Shown here: positions 9,344-22,555 of the stretch, piece by piece | How positions within the stretch are numbered: position 1 is the stretch's first letter | How the letters are laid out: every line of letters starts with the position of its first letter | DNA from: Pseudomonas sp. PSB18 | GTDB lineage: Bacteria > Pseudomonadota > Gammaproteobacteria > Pseudomonadales > Pseudomonadaceae | Assembly (NCBI RefSeq): GCF_014596565.1 | Contig: NZ_NOIN01000001.1 | Location: 248,001 to 312,000 of the forward strand | Length of the DNA: 64,000 nucleotides | Direction of reading: 5' to 3' | The notes under the pieces: model-generated | What the model was told of the DNA's origin: nothing | The model's input: the letters and a program-made list of their open reading frames with translations, nothing else | The model's database searches: none | Position numbers and translations under genes: made by a program

Positions 9344-11635
9344 TCAGAGGTTCTGGTAGCGATTCATGTCCAGCACGCCGGCCTCCAGGGGCTCGGTTTC
9401 CTCGATGTAACGGCTCAGGTCATGGAAGTAGTGCCAAAACTGCGGGTGACTGCGACGAATCCCCCAACGCTCGACAATCCGCTCGAACGCCTGTTCATCC
9501 TGGGCGTTTTCCATGGCGTCGACGAACGCCGGGACTTGCCCGGCGGGAATATTGAACATGAAGTTCGGGTAGCTGCTGAGCACGCCCGGATAGACCGTCA
9601 AGGTGTCCAGCCCCGGTTGGTAACGCAACTCCTCGCCCAGCAGGAACGCCACGTTGCTATGGGCACGGTTGCGCAGCAGGCTGTAGATCTCGCGATGACC
9701 GTCGGCGGTTTCGATGCGCAGCATCGTCGCTTCCGGCAACTGGTCGATGACCCGCAGCCCCGCCGCCGGGCGCGACACCAGGCGACTGAGGGCCTGCTCG
9801 GCATTTTGCAGGGCCGGATCGATGTTCGGGCGCGAGCAATAAGCGCCGTCGCAACGGTTGATCGGATCGGGCCGCGCATTCAGTTCGCCATAGCGGACCA
9901 GCAATTGCCGGGCGAAATCGCCCTTGGGGTCGCGTTCATCCAGCTTGAGGGCGGTCGGCTTGTCATTGTCGATGCTCTCGTAATCCAGCCACATCTTGAA
10001 TTTGCCGCCGGATTGGTACCAGTCGTCGAGGTAGCCTTCACGGGAGTCGGCCGGCATCAGGCGCAGGAAGTTCTGTTCCGCGCCATTGCGAATCAGGTCG
10101 AAGTACAGCCGCGTCTGGGCCTGATGGGAGACGTTGCCGAACACATCGAAATTCACCGCCAATTGGTAATAGGTGCGTTCCAGCAACGGGAAGTCGAACA
10201 GCCACATCGTCTGCGGTACTTCGCCGATCAGGCCCTTGGTGACCGAGGCGCTGTCGAAGTGCCGGAAAATACTCAGCAAGGCATTGTCGTTACCGGCCCA
10301 CAGCGTCGACCAGCTCGGTGCCGGCAATTCGGCGTAATTGTCCCGGCGCAGGGCCTCGTAGGCGTTGCGCTTGTCCCGGTAGTCGAGCCACAGGCTGACA
10401 ACGCTGCCCACATCGTCGTTCTGCCCCGGCATCGCCAGCAATGGCGTGGCCTGGCCGCGATAGTTCGGATCGGTGATGTACAGGTCGTGCTCAGGGGCCT
10501 GGAACAGCGCCCAGAAGTTGTCGCGGATCACATCCGTGGCGATCTGACCCCGGCATACCGGGCCGCGGATAAAGGTGCGCACGAAATACTCGGCGTTATC
10601 GAGCATGAATTGATAGCGGGCCTGGGCCGGGATCGCTTCAAAGGTGGAGAACGGGTTCGAGCGGCGCTCCGGCCCGTAGCCGGGCAACGCCGTGACCTGC
10701 CAGTTGCCCTTGTAGAACAGGCTCTTGATCCGCGCCATCTTGGCCGCACTCAGCCCGTAGGTGATGTGGGTCTTGTGCACGATCACCCCTTGCACCGCCC
10801 AGAGCCGGTAATAGACGCGGGTGCCGGGGTCGTCGTTCGGGCGACGGGTGTTGATCAGATCGATCGGCTGACCGCTGGGCGTGCGCGAGCGCACCCACTG
10901 GAAGAAATGCCCCGGCTCGCCGTCCTTGAAATAGATGTGCGCCAGGAACCAGTGCTCGAACAACCAGCGAGCCACCAGGCTTTCCCGAGCGCCGGGAGCG
11001 TTGAGCAGGTTTTCCCATTGCACCACCTGCAAGGCTTCGGCGGCGCTCGGGGCCAGGGCTTGCTGGTCGATGGGGGCGCCGGCAGCCAGCCAGCGCTGCA
11101 AGGTCTGGTATTGCTGATCGGTCAGGCCGGTGACCGCCAGGGGCATGCCCTCCCTGGGGTGCGCGGCGGCGTATCCATCGAATTGCCCCGGCATCGCGCA
11201 GCTGTTTTCACGCGCAAGGCCCAGCGCGATGTCTTCCGGCAGCTTGGCGTTGGGTTGCAGCGGCGCGCCGTGCCCCAGCGCCAGCATCTGCGCCATCAAC
11301 GCAGCCTGGCTCCCCTGGGCATCGAGCACCGAATAGAAGCCCTTACGCTGCCAGGCCTGCGGACCGGAAGCGTCATAGAACAAGCGGGTCGGGACGGCGG
11401 CCTGGCGGCGCTCACCGTCATACACCGACATCTTACTCGCGCCCCGGGCCGCGCCTTCGCCGCTGCCCAGGTTCAACTGGCAGGCAGAGTCATAGCAGGC
11501 GTGGCAGGCCACGCATTTCTCGGTGAAGATCGGCTGGATGTCCCGGGTATAGGACAGCGCGGGGACGGGATCCTTGGCGGCTGCGGTGAAAGACAACAGC
11601 AGCAACAGACTGCCGAATAAGACGCGGTACGGCAT
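9344..11635 (-). CDS. cti: Periplasmic fatty acid cis/trans isomerase Cti
   Basis: The ATG at 11635 gives 763 residues with a signal peptide (MPYRVLFGSLLLLLSFTAAA) and a heme c site CVACH soon after (TEKCVACHACYDSACQL). These match Cti, the haem protein of Pseudomonas and Vibrio that turns cis unsaturated acyl chains of membrane lipids into trans isomers during solvent or heat stress. An upstream in-frame start would add 22 residues before the signal peptide and is less likely. It is divergent from metH. Confidence 0.95.
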   Translation of the reverse strand: MPYRVLFGSLLLLLSFTAAAKDPVPALSYTRDIQPIFTEKCVACHACYDSACQLNLGSGEGAARGASKMSVYDGERRQAAVPTRLFYDASGPQAWQRKGFYSVLDAQGSQAALMAQMLALGHGAPLQPNAKLPEDIALGLARENSCAMPGQFDGYAAAHPREGMPLAVTGLTDQQYQTLQRWLAAGAPIDQQALAPSAAEALQVVQWENLLNAPGARESLVARWLFEHWFLAHIYFKDGEPGHFFQWVRSRTPSGQPIDLINTRRPNDDPGTRVYYRLWAVQGVIVHKTHITYGLSAAKMARIKSLFYKGNWQVTALPGYGPERRSNPFSTFEAIPAQARYQFMLDNAEYFVRTFIRGPVCRGQIATDVIRDNFWALFQAPEHDLYITDPNYRGQATPLLAMPGQNDDVGSVVSLWLDYRDKRNAYEALRRDNYAELPAPSWSTLWAGNDNALLSIFRHFDSASVTKGLIGEVPQTMWLFDFPLLERTYYQLAVNFDVFGNVSHQAQTRLYFDLIRNGAEQNFLRLMPADSREGYLDDWYQSGGKFKMWLDYESIDNDKPTALKLDERDPKGDFARQLLVRYGELNARPDPINRCDGAYCSRPNIDPALQNAEQALSRLVSRPAAGLRVIDQLPEATMLRIETADGHREIYSLLRNRAHSNVAFLLGEELRYQPGLDTLTVYPGVLSSYPNFMFNIPAGQVPAFVDAMENAQDEQAFERIVERWGIRRSHPQFWHYFHDLSRYIEETEPLEAGVLDMNRYQNL

Positions 11636-11790
11636 GTCTCGGTCCCTAAGAGATGGAACGGTGATTCTACCGGGCCAGCAGTCGCTTGCAAACATGAGCA
11701 AGATTCATGCAAAAGCCACCCGCGATCAAATCCGGCACAGGTTTGCTATGATTCCCGGCTTCGTAATGGTCTTTTTTTCCGGGTAGTCCT

Positions 11791-15501
<3,711 letters not shown>

Positions 15502-15508
15502 TCCTGAC

Positions 15509-15538
15509 GATCGCGGCCGGCAGCGGCCGCGATCTTTT
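15509..15538 (+). terminator. Rho-independent terminator after metH
   Basis: A strong GC stem (gatcgcggcc / ggccgcgatc) followed by tttt lies eight bases after the metH stop codon. Confidence 0.8.
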
Positions 15539-15587
15539 CCCAGGGGTTGTCTATGCTTGTCCCAAACCCATGGCAGACGAGGGATTT

Positions 15588-15806
15588 ATGGACGACCCAG
15601 TCGACAACAAGCCGCCAACCCTGCTGCAGATGATGCACAGCGTGCTGGCCGCCGCCTTCGGCGTGCAGAGCGGCAAGAACCGCGCCCGTGACTTCACCCA
15701 CGGCAAACCGAGTCACTTCGTGATACTGGGGATCGCGTTCACGGTGATCTTCGCCCTGACGCTGTTCGGCATCGTCAAGCTGGTGGTGCATCTGGCGGGA
15801 ATTTAG
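15588..15806 (+). CDS. DUF2970 small membrane protein
   Basis: From the ATG at 15588 (MDDPVDNKPPTLLQMMHSVL...) the product has 72 residues: an amphipathic N-terminal part containing the DUF2970 pattern HSVLAAAFGVQSGKNRARDF, and one C-terminal membrane helix (about residues 47-70). An alternative ATG at 15570 would add six residues; the GAGGGATTT site suits 15588 better. The function of DUF2970 is unknown. It is separated from metH by a terminator and so probably has its own promoter. Confidence 0.75.
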   Translation: MDDPVDNKPPTLLQMMHSVLAAAFGVQSGKNRARDFTHGKPSHFVILGIAFTVIFALTLFGIVKLVVHLAGI

Positions 15807-15842
15807 AACGATCTTCCTGCACATCCCCCTGCGGGAGCGAAC

Positions 15843-15942
15843 CTGTGGGAGCAAAGCTTGCTCGCGACGCAAACGACACGGTCGAGACCGCGTCATCGTT
15901 CATCGCGAGCAAGCTTTGCTCCCACAGGCTTTGCTCCCACAG
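15843..15942. repeat. REP inverted pair with a duplicated arm
   Basis: An opposed REP pair (15843-15927) is followed by a repeat of its last arm, gctttgctcccacagg, at 15927-15942. This looks like a small slippage duplication. Confidence 0.8.
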
Positions 15943-15967
15943 GTTTTTTATTGCGTTGGACGACCGA

Positions 15968-16081
15968 TTACTGATGACTGACCCAGAACACCGCCGTGCC
16001 TACCACCAGGATAATCAGGAACAGAATGGCCCAGGCATCAACAGTGCTGTCGCTTTTCCTTGCTTTGGTCGGATTGCTCAT
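15968..16081 (-). CDS. Tiny single-pass membrane protein (37 residues)
   Basis: From the ATG at 16081 the product MSNPTKARKSDSTVDAWAIL... has a short charged head and one membrane helix with sequence LFLIILVVGTAVFW. A GAGG ribosome site lies seven bases before the start. The charged-then-hydrophobic layout argues for a real small protein, but no function is recognised. It lies divergent from cysI. Confidence 0.5.
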   Translation of the reverse strand: MSNPTKARKSDSTVDAWAILFLIILVVGTAVFWVSHQ

Positions 16082-16372
16082 TGCATCGCCTCTTGTCGGT
16101 TTTTTAGGTGATTGCATAGGGACTCGACCACAGTTAAGACGATGATTGCCCATACGACAAATGTGGGTTCCGAGCCGATGGCCCCCATTAGGTCATTTGG
16201 TTCTTTACATATACTCAAACATCACTTTTGCGCATAACTCAAAACAGGTATCGTGCACCGGCTCCTTTAGGAGTGCGCGGCCGTGCGCGCAGAATTGCCG
16301 AGGCAGAACCCGATTCCAGCGAGCCAATACGCAGCTGTTTCTGATCGGCCCAAGCCTGAGACCGAGACTTAT

Positions 16373-18025
16373 ATGTACGTATATGACGAGTACGATCAGC
16401 GGATCATCGAGGACCGCGTCAAGCAGTTCCGTGATCAGACCCGACGCTATCTGGCAGGCGAGCTGAGCGAAGAAGAATTCCGCCCTCTGCGCCTGCAGAA
16501 CGGCCTGTATATCCAGCGTTTCGCCCCGATGCTGCGGGTGGCGGTGCCTTACGGCCAACTGACCTCGCGCCAGGTGCACAAGCTGGCCCAGATTGCCCGC
16601 GACTACGACAAGGGTTACGCCCACATCAGTACGCGGCAGAACGTCCAGTACAACTGGCCGGCCCTGGAAGACGTACCGGAGATCCTGGCTGAACTGGCCA
16701 CCGTGCAGATGCACGCGATCCAGACCAGCGGCAACTGCTTGCGCAACGTCACCACCGACCAGTTTGCCGGTGTCGCGGCCGATGAATTGATCGACCCGCG
16801 TCCGTGGTGCGAGATTGTCCGTCAGTGGACCACGTTCCACCCGGAATTCGCCTACCTGCCGCGCAAGTTCAAGATCGCCATCAACGGCTCGACCTCGGAC
16901 CGCGCCGCCATCGAAGTCCATGACATCGGCTTGGAGGCGGTCTACAACGCTGCAGGCGAGCTGGGCTTCCGCGTGCTGGTGGGCGGTGGCCTCGGTCGTA
17001 CGCCGGTGGTGGGTGCATTCATCAACGAGTTCCTGCCCTGGCAGGACCTGCTGAGCTACCTCGACGCCATCCTGCGGGTGTACAACCGCTATGGCCGTCG
17101 TGACAACAAGTACAAGGCGCGGATCAAGATCCTGGTCAAGGCCCTGACACCAGAAGTGTTCGCCGAGAAGGTCGAAGCCGAAATGGTTCACCTGCGTGGC
17201 GGCCAGACCACCCTGACCGAAGCTGAAGTCCACCGCGTGGCCAAACACTTCGTCGACCCGCAATACAAGGCCCTGGACAACCAGGACTTCGCGGCACTCG
17301 ACAAGGAACATCCGGGCTTTGCCCGCTGGCGTAGCCGCAACACCCTGACCCACAAGAAGCCTGGCTACATCGCGGTCACCCTGTCCCTGAAGCCGACCGG
17401 TGTTGCGCCGGGCGACATCACCGACAAGCAGCTGGACGCGGTGGCCGACCTGGCCGAGCGCTACAGCTTCGGTCAGTTGCGCACTTCCCACGAGCAGAAC
17501 ATCATCCTGGCGGACGTCGAACAGAGCCAGTTGTTCGCCCTGTGGGGCGAGTTGCGCGAGCAGGGTTTCGCCACGCCGAACATTGGCCTGCTGACCGACA
17601 TGATCTGCTGCCCGGGCGGCGACTTCTGCTCCCTGGCCAACGCCAAGTCGATCCCGATCGCCGAATCGATCCAGCGCCGTTTCGACGACCTGGACTACCT
17701 ATTCGACATCGGCGAACTGGACCTGAACATTTCCGGTTGCATGAACGCCTGCGGTCACCACCATGTCGGCCACATCGGCATCCTGGGCGTGGACAAGAAA
17801 GGCGAAGAGTTCTACCAGGTCTCCCTGGGTGGTAGCGGCAGCCGCGACGCCAGCCTGGGCAAGATCCTCGGGCCATCGTTTGCCCAGGACGACATGCCAG
17901 ACGTGATCGAGAAACTGATCGACGTGTACATCGAACAACGTACCGAAGACGAGCGTTTCATCGACACTTACCAACGTATCGGCATCGACCTCTTCAAGGA
18001 ACGCGTCTATGCAGCGAATCATTAA
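16373..18025 (+). CDS. cysI: Sulfite reductase hemoprotein CysI
   Basis: The ATG at 16373 gives 550 residues beginning MYVYDEYDQRIIEDRVKQFR. Both duplicated sulfite/nitrite reductase half-domains are present, and the siroheme/[4Fe-4S] ligands appear as CCPGGDFCSLA and ISGCMNACGHH near the C terminus. This is the ferredoxin-type assimilatory enzyme that reduces sulfite to sulfide for cysteine synthesis. The longer in-frame reading from 16283 lacks similarity. It overlaps the DUF934 gene by 17 bases, so the two are co-translated. Confidence 0.93.
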   Translation: MYVYDEYDQRIIEDRVKQFRDQTRRYLAGELSEEEFRPLRLQNGLYIQRFAPMLRVAVPYGQLTSRQVHKLAQIARDYDKGYAHISTRQNVQYNWPALEDVPEILAELATVQMHAIQTSGNCLRNVTTDQFAGVAADELIDPRPWCEIVRQWTTFHPEFAYLPRKFKIAINGSTSDRAAIEVHDIGLEAVYNAAGELGFRVLVGGGLGRTPVVGAFINEFLPWQDLLSYLDAILRVYNRYGRRDNKYKARIKILVKALTPEVFAEKVEAEMVHLRGGQTTLTEAEVHRVAKHFVDPQYKALDNQDFAALDKEHPGFARWRSRNTLTHKKPGYIAVTLSLKPTGVAPGDITDKQLDAVADLAERYSFGQLRTSHEQNIILADVEQSQLFALWGELREQGFATPNIGLLTDMICCPGGDFCSLANAKSIPIAESIQRRFDDLDYLFDIGELDLNISGCMNACGHHHVGHIGILGVDKKGEEFYQVSLGGSGSRDASLGKILGPSFAQDDMPDVIEKLIDVYIEQRTEDERFIDTYQRIGIDLFKERVYAANH

Positions 18026-18503
18026 GAACAACGAGGTCATCGACGAAACCTGGCACCTGCTGCCCAAGGACGCGACCCTCGATGGCATTTCCAACTGCGA
18101 CGACCTGATCGTGCCCCTGGCCCTGTGGCGTGACCATTCGCACTACCTCAAGGCCCGCGATGGCGGCCTGGGCGTGTGGCTGGACGCCGACGAGGAAGCT
18201 GAAGAGATCGGTGATGACGCCAACCAGCTCCAGGTCATCGCCCTGAACTTTCCGGCCTTCACCGATGGGCGCAGCTACTCCAATGCCCGCCTGCTGCGTG
18301 ATCGCTACGGCTTCAAGGGTGAATTGCGGGCCATTGGCGATGTACTGCGCGACCAGCTGTTCTACATGCGCCGCTGCGGTTTCGACGCGTTCGCCCTGCG
18401 TGCCGACAAGGACCCCTACGAAGCCCTCGAAAGCCTCAAGGACTTCTCGGTGACCTACCAGGCCGCCACTGACGAACCGCTGCCGCTGTTTCGTCGCCGC
18501 TGA
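18009..18503 (+). CDS. DUF934 protein, accessory to sulfite reduction
   Basis: A 164-residue DUF934 protein (MQRIIKNNEVIDETWHLLPK...; conserved LDADEEAEEIGDD and FPAFTDGRSYSNARLLRDR). The family is annotated as an oxidoreductase probably involved in sulfite reduction, and it almost always follows cysI, as here, where the genes overlap. Its biochemical role is not established; a small partner of the CysI hemoprotein is a reasonable inference. Confidence 0.88.
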   Translation: MQRIIKNNEVIDETWHLLPKDATLDGISNCDDLIVPLALWRDHSHYLKARDGGLGVWLDADEEAEEIGDDANQLQVIALNFPAFTDGRSYSNARLLRDRYGFKGELRAIGDVLRDQLFYMRRCGFDAFALRADKDPYEALESLKDFSVTYQAATDEPLPLFRRR

Positions 18504-18513
18504 ACCCGTTGCA

Positions 18514-18558
18514 TAAAAAAAGCCCTGACCCGGACATTCCGGTTCAGGGCTTTTTTTA
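18514..18558 (+). terminator. Rho-independent terminator after cysI-DUF934
   Basis: The stem agccctga / tcagggct is flanked by an A-run upstream and seven T downstream, so it can act in both directions, although the leftward sohB ends far from it. Confidence 0.9.
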
Positions 18559-18564
18559 TGGGCT

Positions 18565-19227
18565 CGATCGTTCCCACGCTCCGCGTGGGCACGCCTCAAC
18601 GGACGCTCTGCGTTCGGCTCTTTGGGACGCGGAGCGTCTCTGGCTGCATTCCCACGCGAAGCGTGGGAACGATCCGAGCGACCCGTTCTTACCAGAACCA
18701 CTGCTGTGTCAGGCGACTCCACCAGCTCAGCAGCACACGGTCCACTGAGCCGCTGGCCGCGATGCCGACGCGCTCCTGCAGGCTTCGATCGTTCCCACGC
18801 TCCGCGTGGGCACGCCTCAACGGACGCTTTGCGTTCGGCTCTTTGGGACGCGGAGCGTCTCTGGCTGCATTCCCACGCGAAGCGTGGGAACGATCCGAGC
18901 GACCCGTTCTTACCAGAACCGCTGCTGTGTCAGGCGACTCCACCAGCTCAGCAGCACACGGTCCACTGAGCCGCTGGCCGCGATGCCGACGCGCTCCTGC
19001 AGGCTTCGATCGTTCCCACGCTCTGCGTGGGCACGCCTCAACGGACGCTTTGCGTTCGGCTCTTTGGGACGCGGAGCGTCTCTGGCTGCATTCCCACGCG
19101 AAGCGTGGGAACGATCCGAGCGACCCGTTCTTACCAGAACCGCTGCTGTGTCAGGCGGCTCCACCAGCTCAGCAGCACACGGTCCACTGAGCCGCTGGCC
19201 GCGATGCCGACGCGCTCCTGCAGGCTT
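18565..19227. repeat. Three tandem 221-bp copies including the sohB 3' end
   Basis: Near-identical units start at 18565, 18786 and 19007, an exact 221-bp period with only a few base differences. Each unit holds a 109-bp three-hairpin palindromic element (for example 18566-18674, closed by gatcgttcccacgct / agcgtgggaacgatc) followed by about 97 bp of the end of sohB, including its stop codon. Only the third unit is joined to the full gene. The junction is at caggctt|cgatcg, with ggct shared by the sequence before the first unit, consistent with tandem duplication at microhomology. Confidence 0.95.
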
Positions 19228-20162
19228 TTGCGTTCGGCGTAGTGCAGGTGGTACAGCTCGGCGCTCTTGGCGCGCTCGGCCAGGTATTCGTCGCTGGTCT
19301 TCAGCTCGTCCACCAGATGCTTGCCAAGGGCTGCGACACCCAGCCAGACCTCGCCGGTCGCCACTTCATCAATGGCCAGTTGTGGGCGGTAATTGGACAC
19401 GAAGCTCTTGAACAAGTCATGGGTGATGTCCAGGTCCTGCTGGAATTTCTCCCGGCCTTTCTCGGTATTTTCGCCGAACACCGTCAGCGTGCGCTTGTAC
19501 TCGCCGGCGGTCAGGACTTCGAAGTCGATGTCGTGCTTCTTCAGCAGGCGATTGACGTTCGGCAACTGGGCCACGACGCCGATGGAGCCGAGGATGGCGA
19601 AAGGCGCGCTGATGATCTTCTCGCCGATGCAGGCCATCATGTACCCGCCACTGGCCGCGACTTTGTCGATGCACACGGTCAGTGGCACGCCGGCCTGGCG
19701 GATCCGCGCCAGTTGCGACGAAGCAAGCCCATAGCTGTGGACCATGCCGCCGCCGCTTTCCAGGCGCAACACCACTTCGTCCTTGGGCGTTGCCAGGGTC
19801 AGCAGCGCGGTGATCTCATGGCGCAGGCTCTCGGTGGCCGAGGCCTTGATGTCGCCGTCGAAATCCAGCACGAACACCCGGGGCTTGGCCGCCGGTTTTT
19901 CCTTCTGTTTCTTCTGCGCCTTCTCAGCCTTGCCTTCGCTCTTGCGCAGGGCTTTGAGCTGATCCTTGTCCAGCAGCGTCTGTTCGAGGCGCTCGCGCAG
20001 CCCCTTGTAGAAATCGTTGAGTTTGCTCACCTGCAACTGGCCGGCCGACTTGCGCCGCCCCTTGCTGCGCAGGGCAGCAAAACTGGCCAGCACCACCAGG
20101 ATGGCGATGACCAGCGTCACGGTCTTGGCCAGAAAACCGGCGTATTCGATAAAGAACTCCAC
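19131..20162 (-). CDS. sohB: Inner-membrane serine peptidase SohB
   Basis: The start is a GTG at 20162 with AGGAG five bases upstream, giving 343 residues, close to E. coli SohB. An N-terminal membrane helix (about residues 8-25) is followed by a charged linker and the S49 peptidase domain. The nucleophile serine lies in DKVAASGGYMMAC, and a lysine in AGEYKRTLTVFG fits the Ser-Lys dyad. Longer frames upstream lack a good ribosome site. The final 32 codons are copied twice more downstream in tandem repeats, but this gene is intact. Confidence 0.93.
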   Translation of the reverse strand: MEFFIEYAGFLAKTVTLVIAILVVLASFAALRSKGRRKSAGQLQVSKLNDFYKGLRERLEQTLLDKDQLKALRKSEGKAEKAQKKQKEKPAAKPRVFVLDFDGDIKASATESLRHEITALLTLATPKDEVVLRLESGGGMVHSYGLASSQLARIRQAGVPLTVCIDKVAASGGYMMACIGEKIISAPFAILGSIGVVAQLPNVNRLLKKHDIDFEVLTAGEYKRTLTVFGENTEKGREKFQQDLDITHDLFKSFVSNYRPQLAIDEVATGEVWLGVAALGKHLVDELKTSDEYLAERAKSAELYHLHYAERKSLQERVGIAASGSVDRVLLSWWSRLTQQRFW

Positions 20163-20394
20163 GATCACTCCTAATTGATTCTCGACTCGCCGCTCGACGG
20201 CGGACATTAAACGTTCCCAGCATACCCATGCGCCTGCATCGCTACCAGCCGGGAAACCTGTGGTTACCTTAAGCCCGGACCAGGCAGGACAAGGCTGTAA
20301 CGGACATTTCAAACAAGCGTATGTTTTTTCATTGACAGCTCACTGCCATCCTCATAACCTCGCCAGACCTTCAACGTACCGGGATGACGCGGAC

Positions 20395-21105
20395 GTGGGC
20401 AGTATCTATCTGATTCGACATGGCCAGGCCTCCTTTGGTGCGGACGACTACGATGTCCTTTCACCCAATGGCATACGCCAGGCACAGGTGCTGGGTAACC
20501 ACCTGGCGGAGCTGGGTGTCGTGTTCGATCGTTGCCTTTCGGGCGACCTGCGTCGCCAGCAGGATACCGCCACCGGCGCCTTGGGCCGGATGTCCGCCGC
20601 CGGGCTGCCGGTTCCCGAGGTGGAAACCGACTCGGCATTCAACGAATTCGATGCCGACGCAGTGATCCGCGCCCTGTTGCCGGACATGCTGCCCCAGGAA
20701 CCCGAGGCCCTGCACATCCTGCGCAATGCCGCACAGAACCGTGCCGAATTCCAGCGCATTTTCGCCCTCGTGGTCGAGCGCTGGCTCAGCGGCCAGTACG
20801 ACCCGCCCGGACTGGAGAGCTGGCAGGGTTTCGTCGAGCGGGTCCAGGCCGGCCTGCAGCGCATCCTGGAACAGGCCGACAACAGCCACAAGATTGCCGT
20901 CTTCACCTCCGGCGGCACGATTACCGCCCTGCTCCATCTGATCACCCGGATACCGGCCCGACAGGCCTTCGAACTCAACTGGCAAATCGTCAACACCTCG
21001 CTCAACCACCTGAAATTCAGGGGGCGCGACGTGGCCCTGGCTTCCTTCAACAGCCATGCTCATCTGCAACTGCTGAAGACCCCGGACCTCATCACCTATC
21101 GCTGA
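20395..21105 (+). CDS. Histidine phosphatase (phosphoglycerate-mutase-like) protein
   Basis: Starting at the GTG at 20395 the 236-residue protein opens VGSIYLIRHGQASFGADDYD, carrying the RHG phosphohistidine motif; a later acid site (SAFNEFD) and a second basic block near VFTSGGTITALL fit the family. Substrate unknown. The start is uncertain because no strong ribosome site is visible; upstream in-frame starts exist. It is divergent from sohB and followed after about 50 bases by an SCP2 gene, possibly one transcript. Confidence 0.8.
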   Translation: MGSIYLIRHGQASFGADDYDVLSPNGIRQAQVLGNHLAELGVVFDRCLSGDLRRQQDTATGALGRMSAAGLPVPEVETDSAFNEFDADAVIRALLPDMLPQEPEALHILRNAAQNRAEFQRIFALVVERWLSGQYDPPGLESWQGFVERVQAGLQRILEQADNSHKIAVFTSGGTITALLHLITRIPARQAFELNWQIVNTSLNHLKFRGRDVALASFNSHAHLQLLKTPDLITYR

Positions 21106-21157
21106 GGCCGAATTAATCGTAGACCCTTGCTGTATCAACCCGATAAGGATCGAAACC

Positions 21158-21475
21158 ATGACCTCCGTAGTCGACGCCGTACAAAAGATGAAAGAAAAAT
21201 TCAACCCATCCGCCGCTGCCGGCCTGGACCTGGTATTCGGTTTCAACGTCACCGACGAAGACAAGCAATACGCGCTGATCGTCAAGGACGGTACCTGTGA
21301 ATTGCAGGAAGGCGAAAATGCCGACGCCAACTGCACACTGGTGATGGACAGCGAAACCCTCAAGGGCATCGTCAGCGGTGAAACCGACGGCATGCAAGCG
21401 TTCATGGGCGGCAAACTGCGTGTCGAAGGCGACATGATGCTGTCGATGAAACTCTCCGAGCTGTTCCCGGCCTGA
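21158..21475 (+). CDS. SCP2 sterol-binding-domain protein
   Basis: A 105-residue single-domain SCP2 protein (MTSVVDAVQKMKEKFNPSAA ...; GGKLRVEGDMMLSMKLSELF at the end). The fold forms a hydrophobic tunnel that binds lipids or acyl-CoA. A TAAGGAT ribosome site precedes the ATG. Its bacterial role is poorly defined; a lipid carrier is the usual proposal. A terminator follows. Confidence 0.88.
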   Translation: MTSVVDAVQKMKEKFNPSAAAGLDLVFGFNVTDEDKQYALIVKDGTCELQEGENADANCTLVMDSETLKGIVSGETDGMQAFMGGKLRVEGDMMLSMKLSELFPA

Positions 21476-21510
21476 GCCTGTACGCCCTCTACGGGGTGCT
21501 GCTGGCTGCA

Positions 21511-21545
21511 ACGAATCCCGCCCTCGTGGCGGGATTCGTGTTTTT
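21511..21545 (+). terminator. Rho-independent terminator after the SCP2 gene
   Basis: The 12-bp stem acgaatcccgcc / ggcgggattcgt with a five-base loop is followed by gttttt. Confidence 0.9.
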
Positions 21546-21595
21546 CGGGCAGGCTTGGCAATTCTTTCATACCCACCTCCCGTATCGGCCAGCCC

Positions 21596-22459
21596 ATGGA
21601 CATCGACCTCGCTCGCACCTTCCTGGAAATTGTCCGCCACGGCAGTCTCGCCGCAGCGGCCGACAAGCTGCATGTCACCCAGACGGCGATTACCGCCCGG
21701 GTACAGAAACTGGAAAGCCAGCTCGGCTGCGCGCTGTTCGTGCGCAACCGTGCCGGTGCGCGACTGACCACCGACGGTGAAGCCTTCGTCGTCTACGCCA
21801 ACCAGCTCGTGCAGACCTGGGAAGCGGCCCGCCGGGACCTGCCGCTGCCCGAGGGCTATCGCAATGTGCTGCACATCGGTGGCGAGGTCAGCCTGTGCAA
21901 TCCCTTGATGCTCAGCTGGGCCCGAGAACTGCGTCGGACGATTCCCGGCCATGGCTTGCGCATGGACATCCGCGACGGCGAGAAACTGCTGCAACAGCTG
22001 GAGTTGGGCCTGTTGGACGCTGCGGTGGTGTATCAACCCGAATACTGGCCGAGACTGCAGGTTGAACAGCTACTGGAAGAGAAACTGATCCTGGTGCGCC
22101 TGGCCAGTTGCCCGGAGCCCTACGTGTACATCGACTGGGGTGTCGATTTCCGTCGCCAGCACGACACCGCCCTGCCGGACAAGGCCAAGGCTGCCGTCAC
22201 CTTCAATCTCGGCCCCCTGGCCTTGCAATACATCCTGGAAAACGGCGGCAGCGGCTACTTTCGCACACGCGTGGTGCAGAGCTACCTGGACAGCGGCATC
22301 CTGGAACGGGTGCCCAAGGCACCGGAGTTCAACTATCCGACTTACCTGGTCTATTCCCGGGACCGGGATTCGGCGCCGTTGCAACAGGCGTTCGAAGTGT
22401 TGAGGACAATCGTCAAGAGCGGCAGTGATTGGTCCCAGCGCTGGGATCCGCTGAGTTGA
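21596..22459 (+). CDS. LysR-family transcriptional regulator
   Basis: A 287-residue LysR-type regulator: winged helix-turn-helix at residues 1-60 (MDIDLARTFLEIVRHGSLAA, then VTQTAITARVQKLE), followed by a substrate-binding domain. The effector is unknown. No divergent partner lies next to it, since the gene upstream runs in the same direction and ends in a terminator, so its targets may lie elsewhere. An inverted repeat with 8-bp arms (gcgggggc / gcccccgc, 22476-22546) follows. Confidence 0.88.
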   Translation: MDIDLARTFLEIVRHGSLAAAADKLHVTQTAITARVQKLESQLGCALFVRNRAGARLTTDGEAFVVYANQLVQTWEAARRDLPLPEGYRNVLHIGGEVSLCNPLMLSWARELRRTIPGHGLRMDIRDGEKLLQQLELGLLDAAVVYQPEYWPRLQVEQLLEEKLILVRLASCPEPYVYIDWGVDFRRQHDTALPDKAKAAVTFNLGPLALQYILENGGSGYFRTRVVQSYLDSGILERVPKAPEFNYPTYLVYSRDRDSAPLQQAFEVLRTIVKSGSDWSQRWDPLS

Positions 22460-22555
22460 TGCATTGGGTTAAAGAGCGGGGGCCGTTTGCAGCCCGGCGG
22501 AGCGGTGCGACGTTTCGCTAAACCCCACCACAGAAACAGCCCCCGCGCCATCAGG

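Noticed and set aside
18689-19164. Two 84-residue minus-strand frames ending like SohB
   Set aside because: They combine the palindromic element with copied sohB ends and have no own start signal; they are part of the repeat, not genes.
18558-19411. Several overlapping plus-strand frames with repeated RSHAPRGHASTDALRS-type peptides
   Set aside because: They arise from reading through the 221-bp tandem palindromic repeats, not from a gene.
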